A stretch of DNA of 29,797 nt from Pseudomonadota bacterium (lineage in GTDB: Bacteria; Pseudomonadota; Gammaproteobacteria; Enterobacterales; Enterobacteriaceae), in assembly GCA_023454395.1 (NCBI GenBank), contig JAEYFY010000263.1, forward strand, positions 1 to 29,797, in the 5' to 3' direction. Numbering within the stretch: position 1 is the first letter of the stretch; every line of letters begins with the position of its first letter. Under the pieces are notes generated by a model that worked only from the letters and a program-made list of their open reading frames with translations, had not been told where the DNA came from and made no database searches. The translations under genes were made by a program, and so were the position numbers. Below, in pieces: positions 8,648-17,242 of the stretch.

Positions 8648-11503
8648 TTAATGTAAACGAGTTTTCATTGAGTTAAGAACACTAATTTTGTTCGTCTTCA
8701 TATCGATAGTCACATCTTCCGACAATACTTTCACATTTACTTTTCCTGAATCCTTGGCCAATAGAGCATAACTATAACCAGCCCTGCCGGAGAAACTAGG
8801 CAATTTAGCTTCAAGATTATAATCAAATGCAGCGACATTTTCTTGGACATGATCGATCTTCGTGCCTTGTTTCCCAAGATAAGTTATTGCCGAATTTTCA
8901 AACTCACTTAATGTACCAATCAAGTCATTATTGTGATCCCCTGATACCGATAAATTCTTACCTGATAAGGCATTAAGGCTGGTTTGTGCTGTTTTCACTC
9001 CCTGAATCCCCGTTTTCCAGTTATTATCACCAGGTCTTTGTCCAGTATGTAACGCATAGAATTTCTCTTTATCTACAGCGTATAGCATTGTACAGCCACT
9101 CAAAGCTCCTGAAGTGATCACTAATGGTTTCCCCTCCTTAATATCATTCAACCGAATGCTAATACCTACACTGCCAGACATACCACTCATAACTTTAATG
9201 GCGGTAAGATTATCAGAAAGTGTTTTATGCCCCCAATAAGTTCCTATTGTTCCAGAACCGTATTCGTTGGACGTAACCTTAGAGCCATAGAAAATATGAA
9301 CAGCATTGTAAAAATTACCTCCTTCTTGTAATAATTGCGGACTGTACTCTCTTACTGCGGGATTATGCTCAACCGAATCAAATCGATTAATGACGAATGG
9401 CAATGTCGCCTCAGCACTCTCGTTATTACTCCCCACAAATAATCCACGATTTCGTAGAGGAGTAATAGATCCCTTTTGTAGTTTCGTATCATCTGATGAA
9501 AAGAAAAGAGAAAAGCTGCTACTAGGCATTCGCCCATCAGGATCACGCAATGTCACTGGATTATTACGCACCATGCGGTATAAATTCAGCCCATCCACCG
9601 TACCTGCCGGATCGGCACTTAACCAGCGACCAATCCACGGCTGATAATAACGATAACCGTAGTAATAAAGCCCCGTAGCGTCTTTTTCTTTGCCTGAATA
9701 ACGAATAGTTTTGTAATTGGCTTCTACTGCATTTTGGCTAAACCAAATCGCGGTACCCCCATAAGGGTAATACTCTTCATAACTGACTAATTGCCCTTGA
9801 CCATCGGTTTCTAATCCGCTGTTGCCAATACCGTCATCATAGCTATAACGCAGTTGGTTATTCTTAATCCCTTTTGGGAAGCCCACTTTCCAGCATAAGG
9901 CTCTTACATTTCCTGTTATATCAACCACCTCTCGATGTTCGGTAAGATGCCCCCCTTCCGTTGATTGCCATATTTCTAAATTCGGTAAATAGTGAGTTTC
10001 CGTGATAATCTGCCGTCCGGATAATCTCTGTACCTGTTGTTTTATTAATCGTTGAGATGCGCTTGCATAAACATAGTGTTCTGAATTCCCTCTCTTATTC
10101 ACTTGTGCCAATGTACCGCGAAGATCCCACTGTAATGCATCGCCCGTTGATAAATATTTCTGATTACCTAAAGCATCAAATTGCTGATCAATCTGTTCGA
10201 TAGCCACTTGTTGTGTTTCAAGTAATGCCCGATTGGTTTTATTGGAGACACTGATATTTTGGGTGAAACTCTGTTGTGCAATAGCAGAGTTATGGCGAAT
10301 TTGCGTTAAATTACCCCCACGATCATAAACATATAAACGCGTATAATTGGTATAACTTTGTGCATCTTTCACTCGCGTAGTAATTTGTTGAGATTGCATT
10401 GAAGCGGGTGTTTTTTGATTGGCTGATTCACGCCCTGTGGCACTCACTAATTGATACAAAGAGTCATACACATAACGATTTTCAGGCACAACTTTCTGAT
10501 TACGCCAGTAGCGAGTCGCTTCCGCATCATTTTTCAGACAGATAATATTGCCAACCGGATCGTACTCATAACGCAGATCTTGCATTATCTTCGCACCCAA
10601 AACATGCCCTTGAGGACGCTGGGTTTTGACATGCAGCAAGCGCTGAGTTTCAGCCTCATACTCATAGGTTGTCACTATTCCATTACCGTGCTCTACACGT
10701 AATTTTTGCCCTGCTGCCGAGTAATCGATCGCTTTAATCACGAGTTGTTTTTTATCGTTTTGTAATTGCACACTACTTTGGTTTAAAAAACCCGCTCTAT
10801 CGTATTTCCATTCACGCTCATGCCCTGCAGCATCAATTTGTTTTAATAACTGACCTGTAGCATCATAAATATTGCGTGTTTGATATTGAGAATGTGCGGG
10901 TGTTTTAACGGTATTCGCCGTGATAAACCGTAATTCAATTAAATGTTGCCCTGTTAAGGCATAAGCACCATATTCCGTTCTTCCAGCAAGAAAGTCATGA
11001 TGGGTACATTTACCGACGGAGTTATTGGCAATATTTTTATTATCAGCCCCACCCCAAGTAAAGCGCTCTTTTAATATCTGTTTGGACGTCGGGGAAGACT
11101 CCATAATCGCCATAAGTTGTGAAACAAACTCTGGCTTTGTATAGTGATATTCCGTCACTAGCCCCAACCCATTAATATCCATCACTTTTCTATTTTCAAT
11201 ATCACTGATATTGACACTATTACCACGATCTACACTTTTAGTTGCAGACAATAATCCGCCTAAACTCACCACTTGCTGAATATTCGCTTGAATAGTTGAG
11301 TCTGATTGTTGTGTTTTATACAATCTTGCATCAATACTGCGTTCTAAATAACCGCGCGCATGATAATGGTGACGCGTAATACGCTCATCGGTTTTATTAA
11401 TTGTGTCAGGATGACGGCAATAATTAATTTCACGGATTGTTGATCCGCGATTATCAAGCACCACCACGGTTGGCGTTCTTGTGTGTAATTGTTGGTTTAA
11501 CAT
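8648..11503 (-). CDS. tccC: TcC toxin component: RHS cocoon with CNF1-like Rho-deamidase cargo
   Basis: This 951-residue C subunit of an ABC (Tc) toxin starts like TccC proteins (TPTVVVLDNRG, residues 10-20). RHS/YD repeats run to about 620. The RHS core end is at 602-657: SGKEKDATGLYYYGYRYY, WIGRWLSADPAG, DGLNLYRMVRNNPV, DPDG. In this family the core self-cleaves just after it, with conserved Asp (here D631, D637, D654 and D656 are candidates). The variable cargo, about residues 658-951 (8651-9532), resembles the CNF1 catalytic domain: VITSGALSGCTMLYA at 795-809, YALHTG at 816-821, and a CNF-like tail with AITYL, VQENVAAFDY, VKVLSED and ISVLN. C804 and H819 are 15 residues apart, as C866/H881 in CNF1, so Gln deamidation of Rho GTPases is predicted. 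A Shine-Dalgarno AAGGA precedes the ATG. It is the last gene of the Tc operon, 34 bases after Rz1. Confidence 0.93.
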   Translation of the reverse strand: MLNQQLHTRTPTVVVLDNRGSTIREINYCRHPDTINKTDERITRHHYHARGYLERSIDARLYKTQQSDSTIQANIQQVVSLGGLLSATKSVDRGNSVNISDIENRKVMDINGLGLVTEYHYTKPEFVSQLMAIMESSPTSKQILKERFTWGGADNKNIANNSVGKCTHHDFLAGRTEYGAYALTGQHLIELRFITANTVKTPAHSQYQTRNIYDATGQLLKQIDAAGHEREWKYDRAGFLNQSSVQLQNDKKQLVIKAIDYSAAGQKLRVEHGNGIVTTYEYEAETQRLLHVKTQRPQGHVLGAKIMQDLRYEYDPVGNIICLKNDAEATRYWRNQKVVPENRYVYDSLYQLVSATGRESANQKTPASMQSQQITTRVKDAQSYTNYTRLYVYDRGGNLTQIRHNSAIAQQSFTQNISVSNKTNRALLETQQVAIEQIDQQFDALGNQKYLSTGDALQWDLRGTLAQVNKRGNSEHYVYASASQRLIKQQVQRLSGRQIITETHYLPNLEIWQSTEGGHLTEHREVVDITGNVRALCWKVGFPKGIKNNQLRYSYDDGIGNSGLETDGQGQLVSYEEYYPYGGTAIWFSQNAVEANYKTIRYSGKEKDATGLYYYGYRYYQPWIGRWLSADPAGTVDGLNLYRMVRNNPVTLRDPDGRMPSSSFSLFFSSDDTKLQKGSITPLRNRGLFVGSNNESAEATLPFVINRFDSVEHNPAVREYSPQLLQEGGNFYNAVHIFYGSKVTSNEYGSGTIGTYWGHKTLSDNLTAIKVMSGMSGSVGISIRLNDIKEGKPLVITSGALSGCTMLYAVDKEKFYALHTGQRPGDNNWKTGIQGVKTAQTSLNALSGKNLSVSGDHNNDLIGTLSEFENSAITYLGKQGTKIDHVQENVAAFDYNLEAKLPSFSGRAGYSYALLAKDSGKVNVKVLSEDVTIDMKTNKISVLNSMKTRLH

Positions 11504-11537
11504 CTTTTTAATTCCTTAATTTGCTTTCTTTTATAAA

Positions 11538-11846
11538 TTAGCTCGTAAGCACTGAGCTGACTTGCTGACTTTGGGCTGCTAATATTTCTGCGATCGCTTT
11601 TTTATCGGTATTACATTTCTCTAATATCAACAATAACCGCGCCACATAATCGGGATAATCCCCCCACACTTGCACATTAAAAAATGGTGCAGAACACGGC
11701 TGTAGCAAGTGTGTGGGTACAAACTTATTGGGCGCTTCCACGACGGTTGAGGGTGCTTTGTTGCAGCTGGATAACAGCATTAGGCACAGGCTCATTAGCA
11801 CAAGGCGCTTGAGCCAAAAGTTGCCGTAACTCTTGACGTATAGCAT
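11538..11846 (-). CDS. Rz1-like outer-membrane spanin lipoprotein
   Basis: This 102-residue protein has a lipoprotein signal: basic KSYGNFWLKR, hydrophobic LVLMSLCLML, then the lipobox LSSC with Cys28. The mature 75 residues would sit on the inner face of the outer membrane. It starts inside the Rz gene in a different frame (overlap 11725-11846), the classic overlapping Rz/Rz1 arrangement. Spanins join inner and outer membranes and break the outer membrane after endolysin action. In Yersinia Tc islands the same pair belongs to the toxin-release lysis cassette. An internal ATG at residue 18 would give too short a signal, so the first ATG is kept. Four Cys lie in or near the mature part. Confidence 0.78.
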   Translation of the reverse strand: MLYVKSYGNFWLKRLVLMSLCLMLLSSCNKAPSTVVEAPNKFVPTHLLQPCSAPFFNVQVWGDYPDYVARLLLILEKCNTDKKAIAEILAAQSQQVSSVLTS

Positions 11847-12093
11847 GATTTTCTTCCTCTAAATAACGTTGTTCCTCTTGTTGGTGCGTGAGTGTTTCAG
11901 AGACTTTTTCTGCTTGCTCGTGCCATTGAATTAATTGTGATTGCAATGTGCGTTGTTGATATTCAAGCTGACTGTTTTGCTCTGAAAGTCGATTAATTTG
12001 GTTGTATTGATAGCGAAGTACTAATAAAGCAACAACAATCATGATCGCTATCCCGCCTTTAATACCTAAACGTAAAAAAGCACTCATATTCAT
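11725..12093 (-). CDS. Rz-like inner-membrane spanin
   Basis: This 122-residue protein has an N-terminal transmembrane helix (about residues 10-27: GIKGGIAIMIVVALLVL). It continues with a long Gln/Glu-rich coiled coil (about 30-95), the usual i-spanin layout that contacts Rz1 across the periplasm. The ATG at 12093 overlaps the endolysin stop as ATGA and has GGAG 7 bases upstream. A further-upstream ATG at 12111 would add six residues but lacks a good site. Sequence identity to phage lambda Rz is not evident; the call rests on topology, the embedded Rz1 and the holin-endolysin neighbours. Confidence 0.78.
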   Translation of the reverse strand: MNMSAFLRLGIKGGIAIMIVVALLVLRYQYNQINRLSEQNSQLEYQQRTLQSQLIQWHEQAEKVSETLTHQQEEQRYLEEENHAIRQELRQLLAQAPCANEPVPNAVIQLQQSTLNRRGSAQ

Positions 12094-12479
12094 GGATATG
12101 CTCCGCGACATAATTCGTAATGAGGTCCATCACGAAACGACACCCAATCTCCGCCCCAATTAATTGAAATACCTAATTGATAAGCGGCTTTCTTCATCGC
12201 TTTTGATACTGATTCAAACGCTGACCAATCTTGCCAAGGAATAACACCATTCACTAACGGGACAATATCCACGGCATGACCCGTTAAATGTCGGCTATTG
12301 AGGGTTTTGCTTTTACCTTCTTTCATCAACTCTTTTTGTCGAATCAATGAACGCACTCCTTCAATCACCACAAAATCATATTCACTGAATGTCAGTGCCA
12401 GATAAACAATACGTACTAAATCTTGATGTACGTCGTTTAAATTATTTTGACTACGTTGACTTAATGTATAGGTATTCAT
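12090..12479 (-). CDS. Endolysin, M15-type L-alanyl-D-glutamate peptidase
   Basis: At 129 residues this has the length of small phage-type M15 peptidases. The zinc motif SRHLTGHAVD (62-71) supplies H64 and D71. The third ligand, H120, is in DGPHYEL, with candidate catalytic acids D111 and D117. These enzymes cut the peptide stem of peptidoglycan. There is no signal peptide, so it depends on the holin next door. Its ATG overlaps the holin stop and its stop overlaps the Rz start (ATGA), which indicates translational coupling. In Yersinia the equivalent enzyme (ElyY) works with the Tc toxin locus. Confidence 0.88.
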   Translation of the reverse strand: MNTYTLSQRSQNNLNDVHQDLVRIVYLALTFSEYDFVVIEGVRSLIRQKELMKEGKSKTLNSRHLTGHAVDIVPLVNGVIPWQDWSAFESVSKAMKKAAYQLGISINWGGDWVSFRDGPHYELCRGAYP

Positions 12480-12793
12480 TTAGGCTCCTTAAGATTGTTC
12501 ATGCCAAAAATACGATTCCATAGCCAAATCAATGTTGTGCTTCCCATTGATCCAAAAAGCCCTGCAATCATGTAAGACATATAGCGACTTGCACCACTTT
12601 CAAAACTTAATAATCCGCCTAATAATCCTGTAAACACTGAAATCACGATCTGGCTACCAATGCCACACCAAGACCACTTAATTTGTTTTTGTCTAATTTC
12701 CATTAAATACCTCACGATACCTCCCCAGGCTGAAAATCCACCGATAATCATCCAAGCCAGCGCATCGCTTTCAGATGTGATTGCTACCAGCAT
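12476..12793 (-). CDS. Phage-type holin of the Tc lysis cassette
   Basis: This small membrane protein has three predicted transmembrane helices: ALAWMIIGGFSAWGGIVRYL, IGSQIVISVFTGLLGGLLSF and YMIAGLFGSMGSTTLIWLW. Its C-terminal tail is charged (NNLKEPK). That fits a holin, possibly of the LydA type, which opens the inner membrane for the endolysin. The ATG at 12793 gives 105 residues and has AGGA 8 bases upstream. Another in-frame ATG at 12835 gives 119 residues but only a weak site. Both could be used, as in phage holins that make an inhibitor from a longer start. It lies just downstream of tcB. Confidence 0.75.
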   Translation of the reverse strand: MLVAITSESDALAWMIIGGFSAWGGIVRYLMEIRQKQIKWSWCGIGSQIVISVFTGLLGGLLSFESGASRYMSYMIAGLFGSMGSTTLIWLWNRIFGMNNLKEPK

Positions 12794-12855
12794 AATAAAA
12801 TTCCTAAATAAAGCGGATAAAACGGTAGCCCCCATTTATCCGCAAAATAAATCAC

Positions 12856-15800
12856 CTACACTAGGGTGTCATTTTCATCTTCCTGAGCCACAAACCACGG
12901 TGTCACTATCGTATTACGCTGATAGTTCTTTGCGGTATTCACTCGATATAAGCGACCTAATGCATCGTAATAATGGGTATCCGCAAAACGATTGGGTTGA
13001 GATGAACTCTCCGAAATATAACGCCAGTCATTAAGAAAATAAGGCTGATAAACACGCTTTACATTTCCTTTGTTGTCATATTCTGTTTCACCTGAAATTG
13101 CCCAACGTGTTGTGGTACTTTTTTGTTGTGCCTGTTGCGTACGATCAACCATTAATCCACCTTTTTCACTACACAAAAAGGACTCGCCCGCTTCAACTCT
13201 GACGGACGTTTGCAATAAGCGACCAAAACCATCGCTAAAAGTGATTTGTTGGCGAATTTGCTGTTGTGAGTCTCTGTCATAACGGTCGGTCATGATTTGC
13301 AGCGCATGAGGTGGCATTTTTGAGGATGCTGACATCCAACTGTCTGTTACATACACAAAACCCATGGCGATAGGCAGTGCCGAAGTCAATGCTAAAGCAT
13401 CTTCTACGGTTGTCGGCATAGTGAAGCTTTTATCGCTATAACCACTTTGTTGACCATTTTCGGTACCTGAAAAGCGTGTTGTGGTAACACGACCAAAACC
13501 ATCAAAAGTAACTTGGTGAACATTATGGTTTTCATCAATAATCGAATTAGGAGATAAAAAACGCCAATCATAAGTAAGATGGAAATCTTGTACGCTCAAA
13601 GGGGACTCTTTCCCCATTAATACACAAAATTGCTTATCCCATAACAGCTTATAGTCACAAGAGAGTGTCGTTTTTTTGTACACCAGTGGCTTATAAAACT
13701 GAGCTAATGAGCCATAGGCTTTAACGCCTAATAACAGTTTTACCCACAGTTTTTTGCCTTTTTCTGATGTGTCTGCAAATAAGTAATCTTTTTGCTGATA
13801 ACCCGCATTTTTCATTACTTCATCCAGTTTTAAATCTGGATAAGGCTGTGAAATAGCTTTTGCGGTTTCCTCATCTAATTCCGCGGTTTCGCTATACGCT
13901 AAACGGATTGGAAAATCAGGCTCAGTTAATGTCACTTTGCCTTCAGCATCCAAATAAGCTAGTTGTTGTTGCCCTACAAATACCGATGCTGCTTTTTGTG
14001 CCAACAAACTGTCAGTTGCTAGTAAGGCTTCTACATTCAAGCCATTCTTAGGCTGCTTTTCTGCTCCATATGTCCAAATATCCTGACGACTTGCGTTAGT
14101 AATACCCAGTTGGTAAACCTGTTTTTCAGGGTGATTAATATGATGATATGTTTGACGCGATAAGCTTAAGCGTAAGCTTTGTTGCTGTTCGTCATAACTG
14201 GATGCCCATAACGTTTCAGGCAAGCTTTCATAATGCTGATAAGGATTTTTTGCACCTTTAGCGCGTCTTGGATAATCAATTGCAACCGCTTTGGTCACAA
14301 CACCATAAGCATCTTGCTCTAATATGATTTGTTGATGACAAGACGGATCAGCGGCAATACGTTCATAATGGTATGTACGACTTTCCACCACTGAAGGCAT
14401 CACCACTGGTGAGCGCCCTTGTGTTTCAATTAAACGCACTTGTGGGCGTTGTTCCGTAACGGCATAAGGCACATCAGATACAACGGTATTGTCTAAACCA
14501 TAGACTTCTTTTCTGAGTAACTGACCTTGTAGCCCACGCTCAAGCCAATACGTATATTGTTGATGTAGTGAGTCGTCGCAGATCTTTTCTCGGCTTCCTG
14601 CACCTTGGGTAAAACGTGGTAAGAAGTGAGGAAATGCCGCACTGTCGCCTTGCCAAAACTCATTATAAAACTCGGCATCAACCACAGATTTACCCGTTAA
14701 AAACCACTGACGCGTTAACGCACTTGGTGTTTTATCCGTGGTATTTTCTTCGCTTTTAAAGGATTCTGCATTGGTGGCTTCTACACAACCAAAACCACGA
14801 AACTCTTTCTCTTTACCATCCCAAACACCATGGCGATAATTAAACGTTTGTGTTAACTGGCTTTGGGTAATTTCATCCACTGTGTCGATTTTCCACAGCG
14901 TATGTAATGCGAAAGGTAAGTGGCTAACCGCTTTGCCTTTGCTCTGTTGTTGGCGAGTTGATTTCTCATCTAACCAATATTGCGCTGAACTGCGGTAATG
15001 CAAATTCTGAATAAGCCCCATATTGTTATTAATGGACGTTAATAACCATGGTTTTTGATTTTGCAAAGACAGCACCCAATGTTGCGGTACAGGATATGAT
15101 TTAGTCAGTAAAATACTGGCAACACCAAGACCTTGCACATCGGCAACTTGTAGCAGGCAATGGCTATCAAAACGCATATTTTTAGGTAATGCGATATCAT
15201 CACCACGCACAAATTGATTGCCACTTTGGTTAAAATAAACCTCTAAATGGGTCGATTGGGCGTAAATAATATCCGTTGTGCCACTACCATCTAAATCCGC
15301 TAAATAGAGCTGATTAGGATTAAATTTGAGACGATCCGCAGAGAAACCAGGAATAGTAATAGGTGAACTAAATTTACCCTCACCTAAATGCACCCAACAG
15401 GTTACACCTTGATAATCCACTTTAATTAGATGTTGTTGACCTGAACCCAACACGTCACTAAATGCCACTAAGGTACGTCGATTAACGTTTTTAATCGGCA
15501 ACGTCACCCCTTCTGTTTGCATCACCTCTTTGCTTTTTTTCCAGCCTTGCGCAGAGCCTGCATAAAAACGAATACTACGAGGACCAATTAAAGCTAAATC
15601 AGCAAAACCACTGCCTGTTAATGAAGTGATTTCAGCTCTCGGGTGAAAATACTCCACAGGGATTGCATCAAGTGGCACAAAATTCAGCCAATTTTCTGCA
15701 TTGGTTTCATCTTGAGTGTAATAACCATTCACATCACCTTGGGTAACTAACCATTCCAGTTTTCCATCACCCGTCACGTCGGTCAGCATGGCTGAATTTC

Positions 15801-17187
15801 GCAATGACGGAATAACAGGAAGCTTTTTCGCGTTATCCCATGTTATGGCATTAGGATTTTGCTTATCTTCTTTTCTAATCGGTGCGCGATACCACCAAGC
15901 ACCGCTATCTTGATAAAGTACCCCCGCAAGCCCTTCGCCAAATAGATCGACATATTGATAAGGTTGTTGTGGCGTAAATGACGCAAGTTCATCAAGTGAT
16001 TGCCACTGTGCTTGTTGAGTCGCACCGACCCTTTGCCAATCAAATTTTACTGGCGGTAATGTCACTAACGATTGAGTGTCTTTATTATCATTAAACGCTG
16101 ATTGTTGTGCTGAAACTAAAACAGCCCCTGATGCTGACTCATCATAAGTGAGCGTTAATCTGGCAACTAATTCTGGCGTTTCTGCTAGCGGTGTTTGTTT
16201 TTCTAAACTTTCAATACGGTGATACATCAGCACTTGGCGACATAAACGACGCGTACGAACTTCAAAACCGTAATGGAAAAGTGAAAAACAGTCTTTACGC
16301 AATGCCCATGTTGAATCGCTCTGCCACTGTGGATAGGTGGCTAATGCACTGCTACGCTCACCGTAATCAAATACCAGTGTAAATAACGCATTATTAGGTA
16401 ATGTGTTATCGGTTTTGACACAAGAAAAAGCACGCTCACCGATAGAATTACCGTAATACACTTTGTCTAAATAGCGTTGTGTATTGGCATTGGTATGTGA
16501 TTGAATTTCTTGTTTATCACAACCTTGTTCATCTTCAGGGCGATAGTGATATTCAATTTGTTCACCGGTTGCTGAAACTGACGCATTTAGGTTCCATTGA
16601 GCGATATGCGCACTGTTTTGACTATCTACAATCTGTGCTGTGGTTTCATAACCGAATAAATGTGCATCCCCATTTGCGCTATACATTACCCAAAATTGGG
16701 TTGGTGTATTCGCTGGTGCTTTGCTGTCATTGAGTGACCAATATTCGAAACGACTAAAGCTTTTTTCAATACGAGCGCGATAAGCGATCACTTGATATTG
16801 ATGGGCTAATTTTACGCCTAATAATTCATTGTGATGTGTTGCTTCAACTTCACCTTTTTTATTCATCATCGGCACAATAACTTCGCCATCAGCACCAATA
16901 AACTCATCTAATTGAGTATAAGTTGGCACACCTTTTGAGGTACGACGACGAATCGACATCACACCCACAGACCAGCCAAAGCCAAACGCGCCATTACCGG
17001 CTTGATTTTGATACGTTAAGCCTAAAGATGGCGCATAACCCCGGCCTTGGCTAATGGGCAACGGCAAGTTAAAAGTAGCTGCGCCATCAGGGCCAACAGC
17101 GCCCATATTGCCGGTTAATCCTGTGACTGCACCGCCCCCTTTGGGTAAATTTGGCGCGTCAAAGGTCAATTTCTCTAAATTTTGCAT
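12856..17187 (-). CDS. tcdB: TcB toxin component (TcdB/TcaC family)
   Basis: This 1443-residue protein has the usual length for TcB (about 1480). The SpvB-type N-terminal domain starts at once, with PKGGGAVTGLTGNMGAVG (16-33), and covers roughly the first 340 residues. Beta-propeller repeats carry TDVTGDGKLEW near 465 and DLDGSGTTD near 630; this propeller docks on TcA and gates cargo entry. The C-terminal half is RHS/YD-like (ALGRLYRVNTAKNYQ at the end) and joins TcC to form the closed cocoon. AGGAG lies before the ATG. Its stop is 20 bases from the first possible holin start. The protein looks intact, and any substrate specificity lies in TcC. Confidence 0.94.
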   Translation of the reverse strand: MQNLEKLTFDAPNLPKGGGAVTGLTGNMGAVGPDGAATFNLPLPISQGRGYAPSLGLTYQNQAGNGAFGFGWSVGVMSIRRRTSKGVPTYTQLDEFIGADGEVIVPMMNKKGEVEATHHNELLGVKLAHQYQVIAYRARIEKSFSRFEYWSLNDSKAPANTPTQFWVMYSANGDAHLFGYETTAQIVDSQNSAHIAQWNLNASVSATGEQIEYHYRPEDEQGCDKQEIQSHTNANTQRYLDKVYYGNSIGERAFSCVKTDNTLPNNALFTLVFDYGERSSALATYPQWQSDSTWALRKDCFSLFHYGFEVRTRRLCRQVLMYHRIESLEKQTPLAETPELVARLTLTYDESASGAVLVSAQQSAFNDNKDTQSLVTLPPVKFDWQRVGATQQAQWQSLDELASFTPQQPYQYVDLFGEGLAGVLYQDSGAWWYRAPIRKEDKQNPNAITWDNAKKLPVIPSLRNSAMLTDVTGDGKLEWLVTQGDVNGYYTQDETNAENWLNFVPLDAIPVEYFHPRAEITSLTGSGFADLALIGPRSIRFYAGSAQGWKKSKEVMQTEGVTLPIKNVNRRTLVAFSDVLGSGQQHLIKVDYQGVTCWVHLGEGKFSSPITIPGFSADRLKFNPNQLYLADLDGSGTTDIIYAQSTHLEVYFNQSGNQFVRGDDIALPKNMRFDSHCLLQVADVQGLGVASILLTKSYPVPQHWVLSLQNQKPWLLTSINNNMGLIQNLHYRSSAQYWLDEKSTRQQQSKGKAVSHLPFALHTLWKIDTVDEITQSQLTQTFNYRHGVWDGKEKEFRGFGCVEATNAESFKSEENTTDKTPSALTRQWFLTGKSVVDAEFYNEFWQGDSAAFPHFLPRFTQGAGSREKICDDSLHQQYTYWLERGLQGQLLRKEVYGLDNTVVSDVPYAVTEQRPQVRLIETQGRSPVVMPSVVESRTYHYERIAADPSCHQQIILEQDAYGVVTKAVAIDYPRRAKGAKNPYQHYESLPETLWASSYDEQQQSLRLSLSRQTYHHINHPEKQVYQLGITNASRQDIWTYGAEKQPKNGLNVEALLATDSLLAQKAASVFVGQQQLAYLDAEGKVTLTEPDFPIRLAYSETAELDEETAKAISQPYPDLKLDEVMKNAGYQQKDYLFADTSEKGKKLWVKLLLGVKAYGSLAQFYKPLVYKKTTLSCDYKLLWDKQFCVLMGKESPLSVQDFHLTYDWRFLSPNSIIDENHNVHQVTFDGFGRVTTTRFSGTENGQQSGYSDKSFTMPTTVEDALALTSALPIAMGFVYVTDSWMSASSKMPPHALQIMTDRYDRDSQQQIRQQITFSDGFGRLLQTSVRVEAGESFLCSEKGGLMVDRTQQAQQKSTTTRWAISGETEYDNKGNVKRVYQPYFLNDWRYISESSSQPNRFADTHYYDALGRLYRVNTAKNYQRNTIVTPWFVAQEDENDTLV

Positions 17188-17199
17188 GTAGAACTCCTG

Positions 17200-17221
17200 A
17201 CAGGCTCCCTAAGGAGCCTGT
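17200..17221 (-). repeat. Perfect hairpin in the tcA-tcB junction
   Basis: ACAGGCTCC (17200-17208) and GGAGCCTGT (17213-17221) form a 9-bp GC-rich stem with a 4-base loop, between the tcA stop and the tcB ribosome binding site. No T run follows on the minus strand, so an mRNA-stability or partial-termination role that sets the A:B ratio is inferred. Confidence 0.5.
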
Positions 17222-17242
17222 AATTAATTAAGATTTGGATAA

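Noticed and set aside
8651..9532. ADP-ribosyltransferase cargo as in TccC3 or TccC5
   Set aside because: No convincing R / S-T-S / E-x-E pattern was found, whereas the CNF-type Cys/His spacing and tail motifs fit well.
11538..12835. Prophage remnant
   Set aside because: Only lysis genes are present, with no capsid, tail, integrase or attachment repeats. They are embedded in the toxin operon with coupled starts, so a functional cassette is the better reading.
12660..13034. Open frame on + across the tcB end and holin start
   Set aside because: Low-complexity product antisense to recognised genes, with no ribosome binding site.
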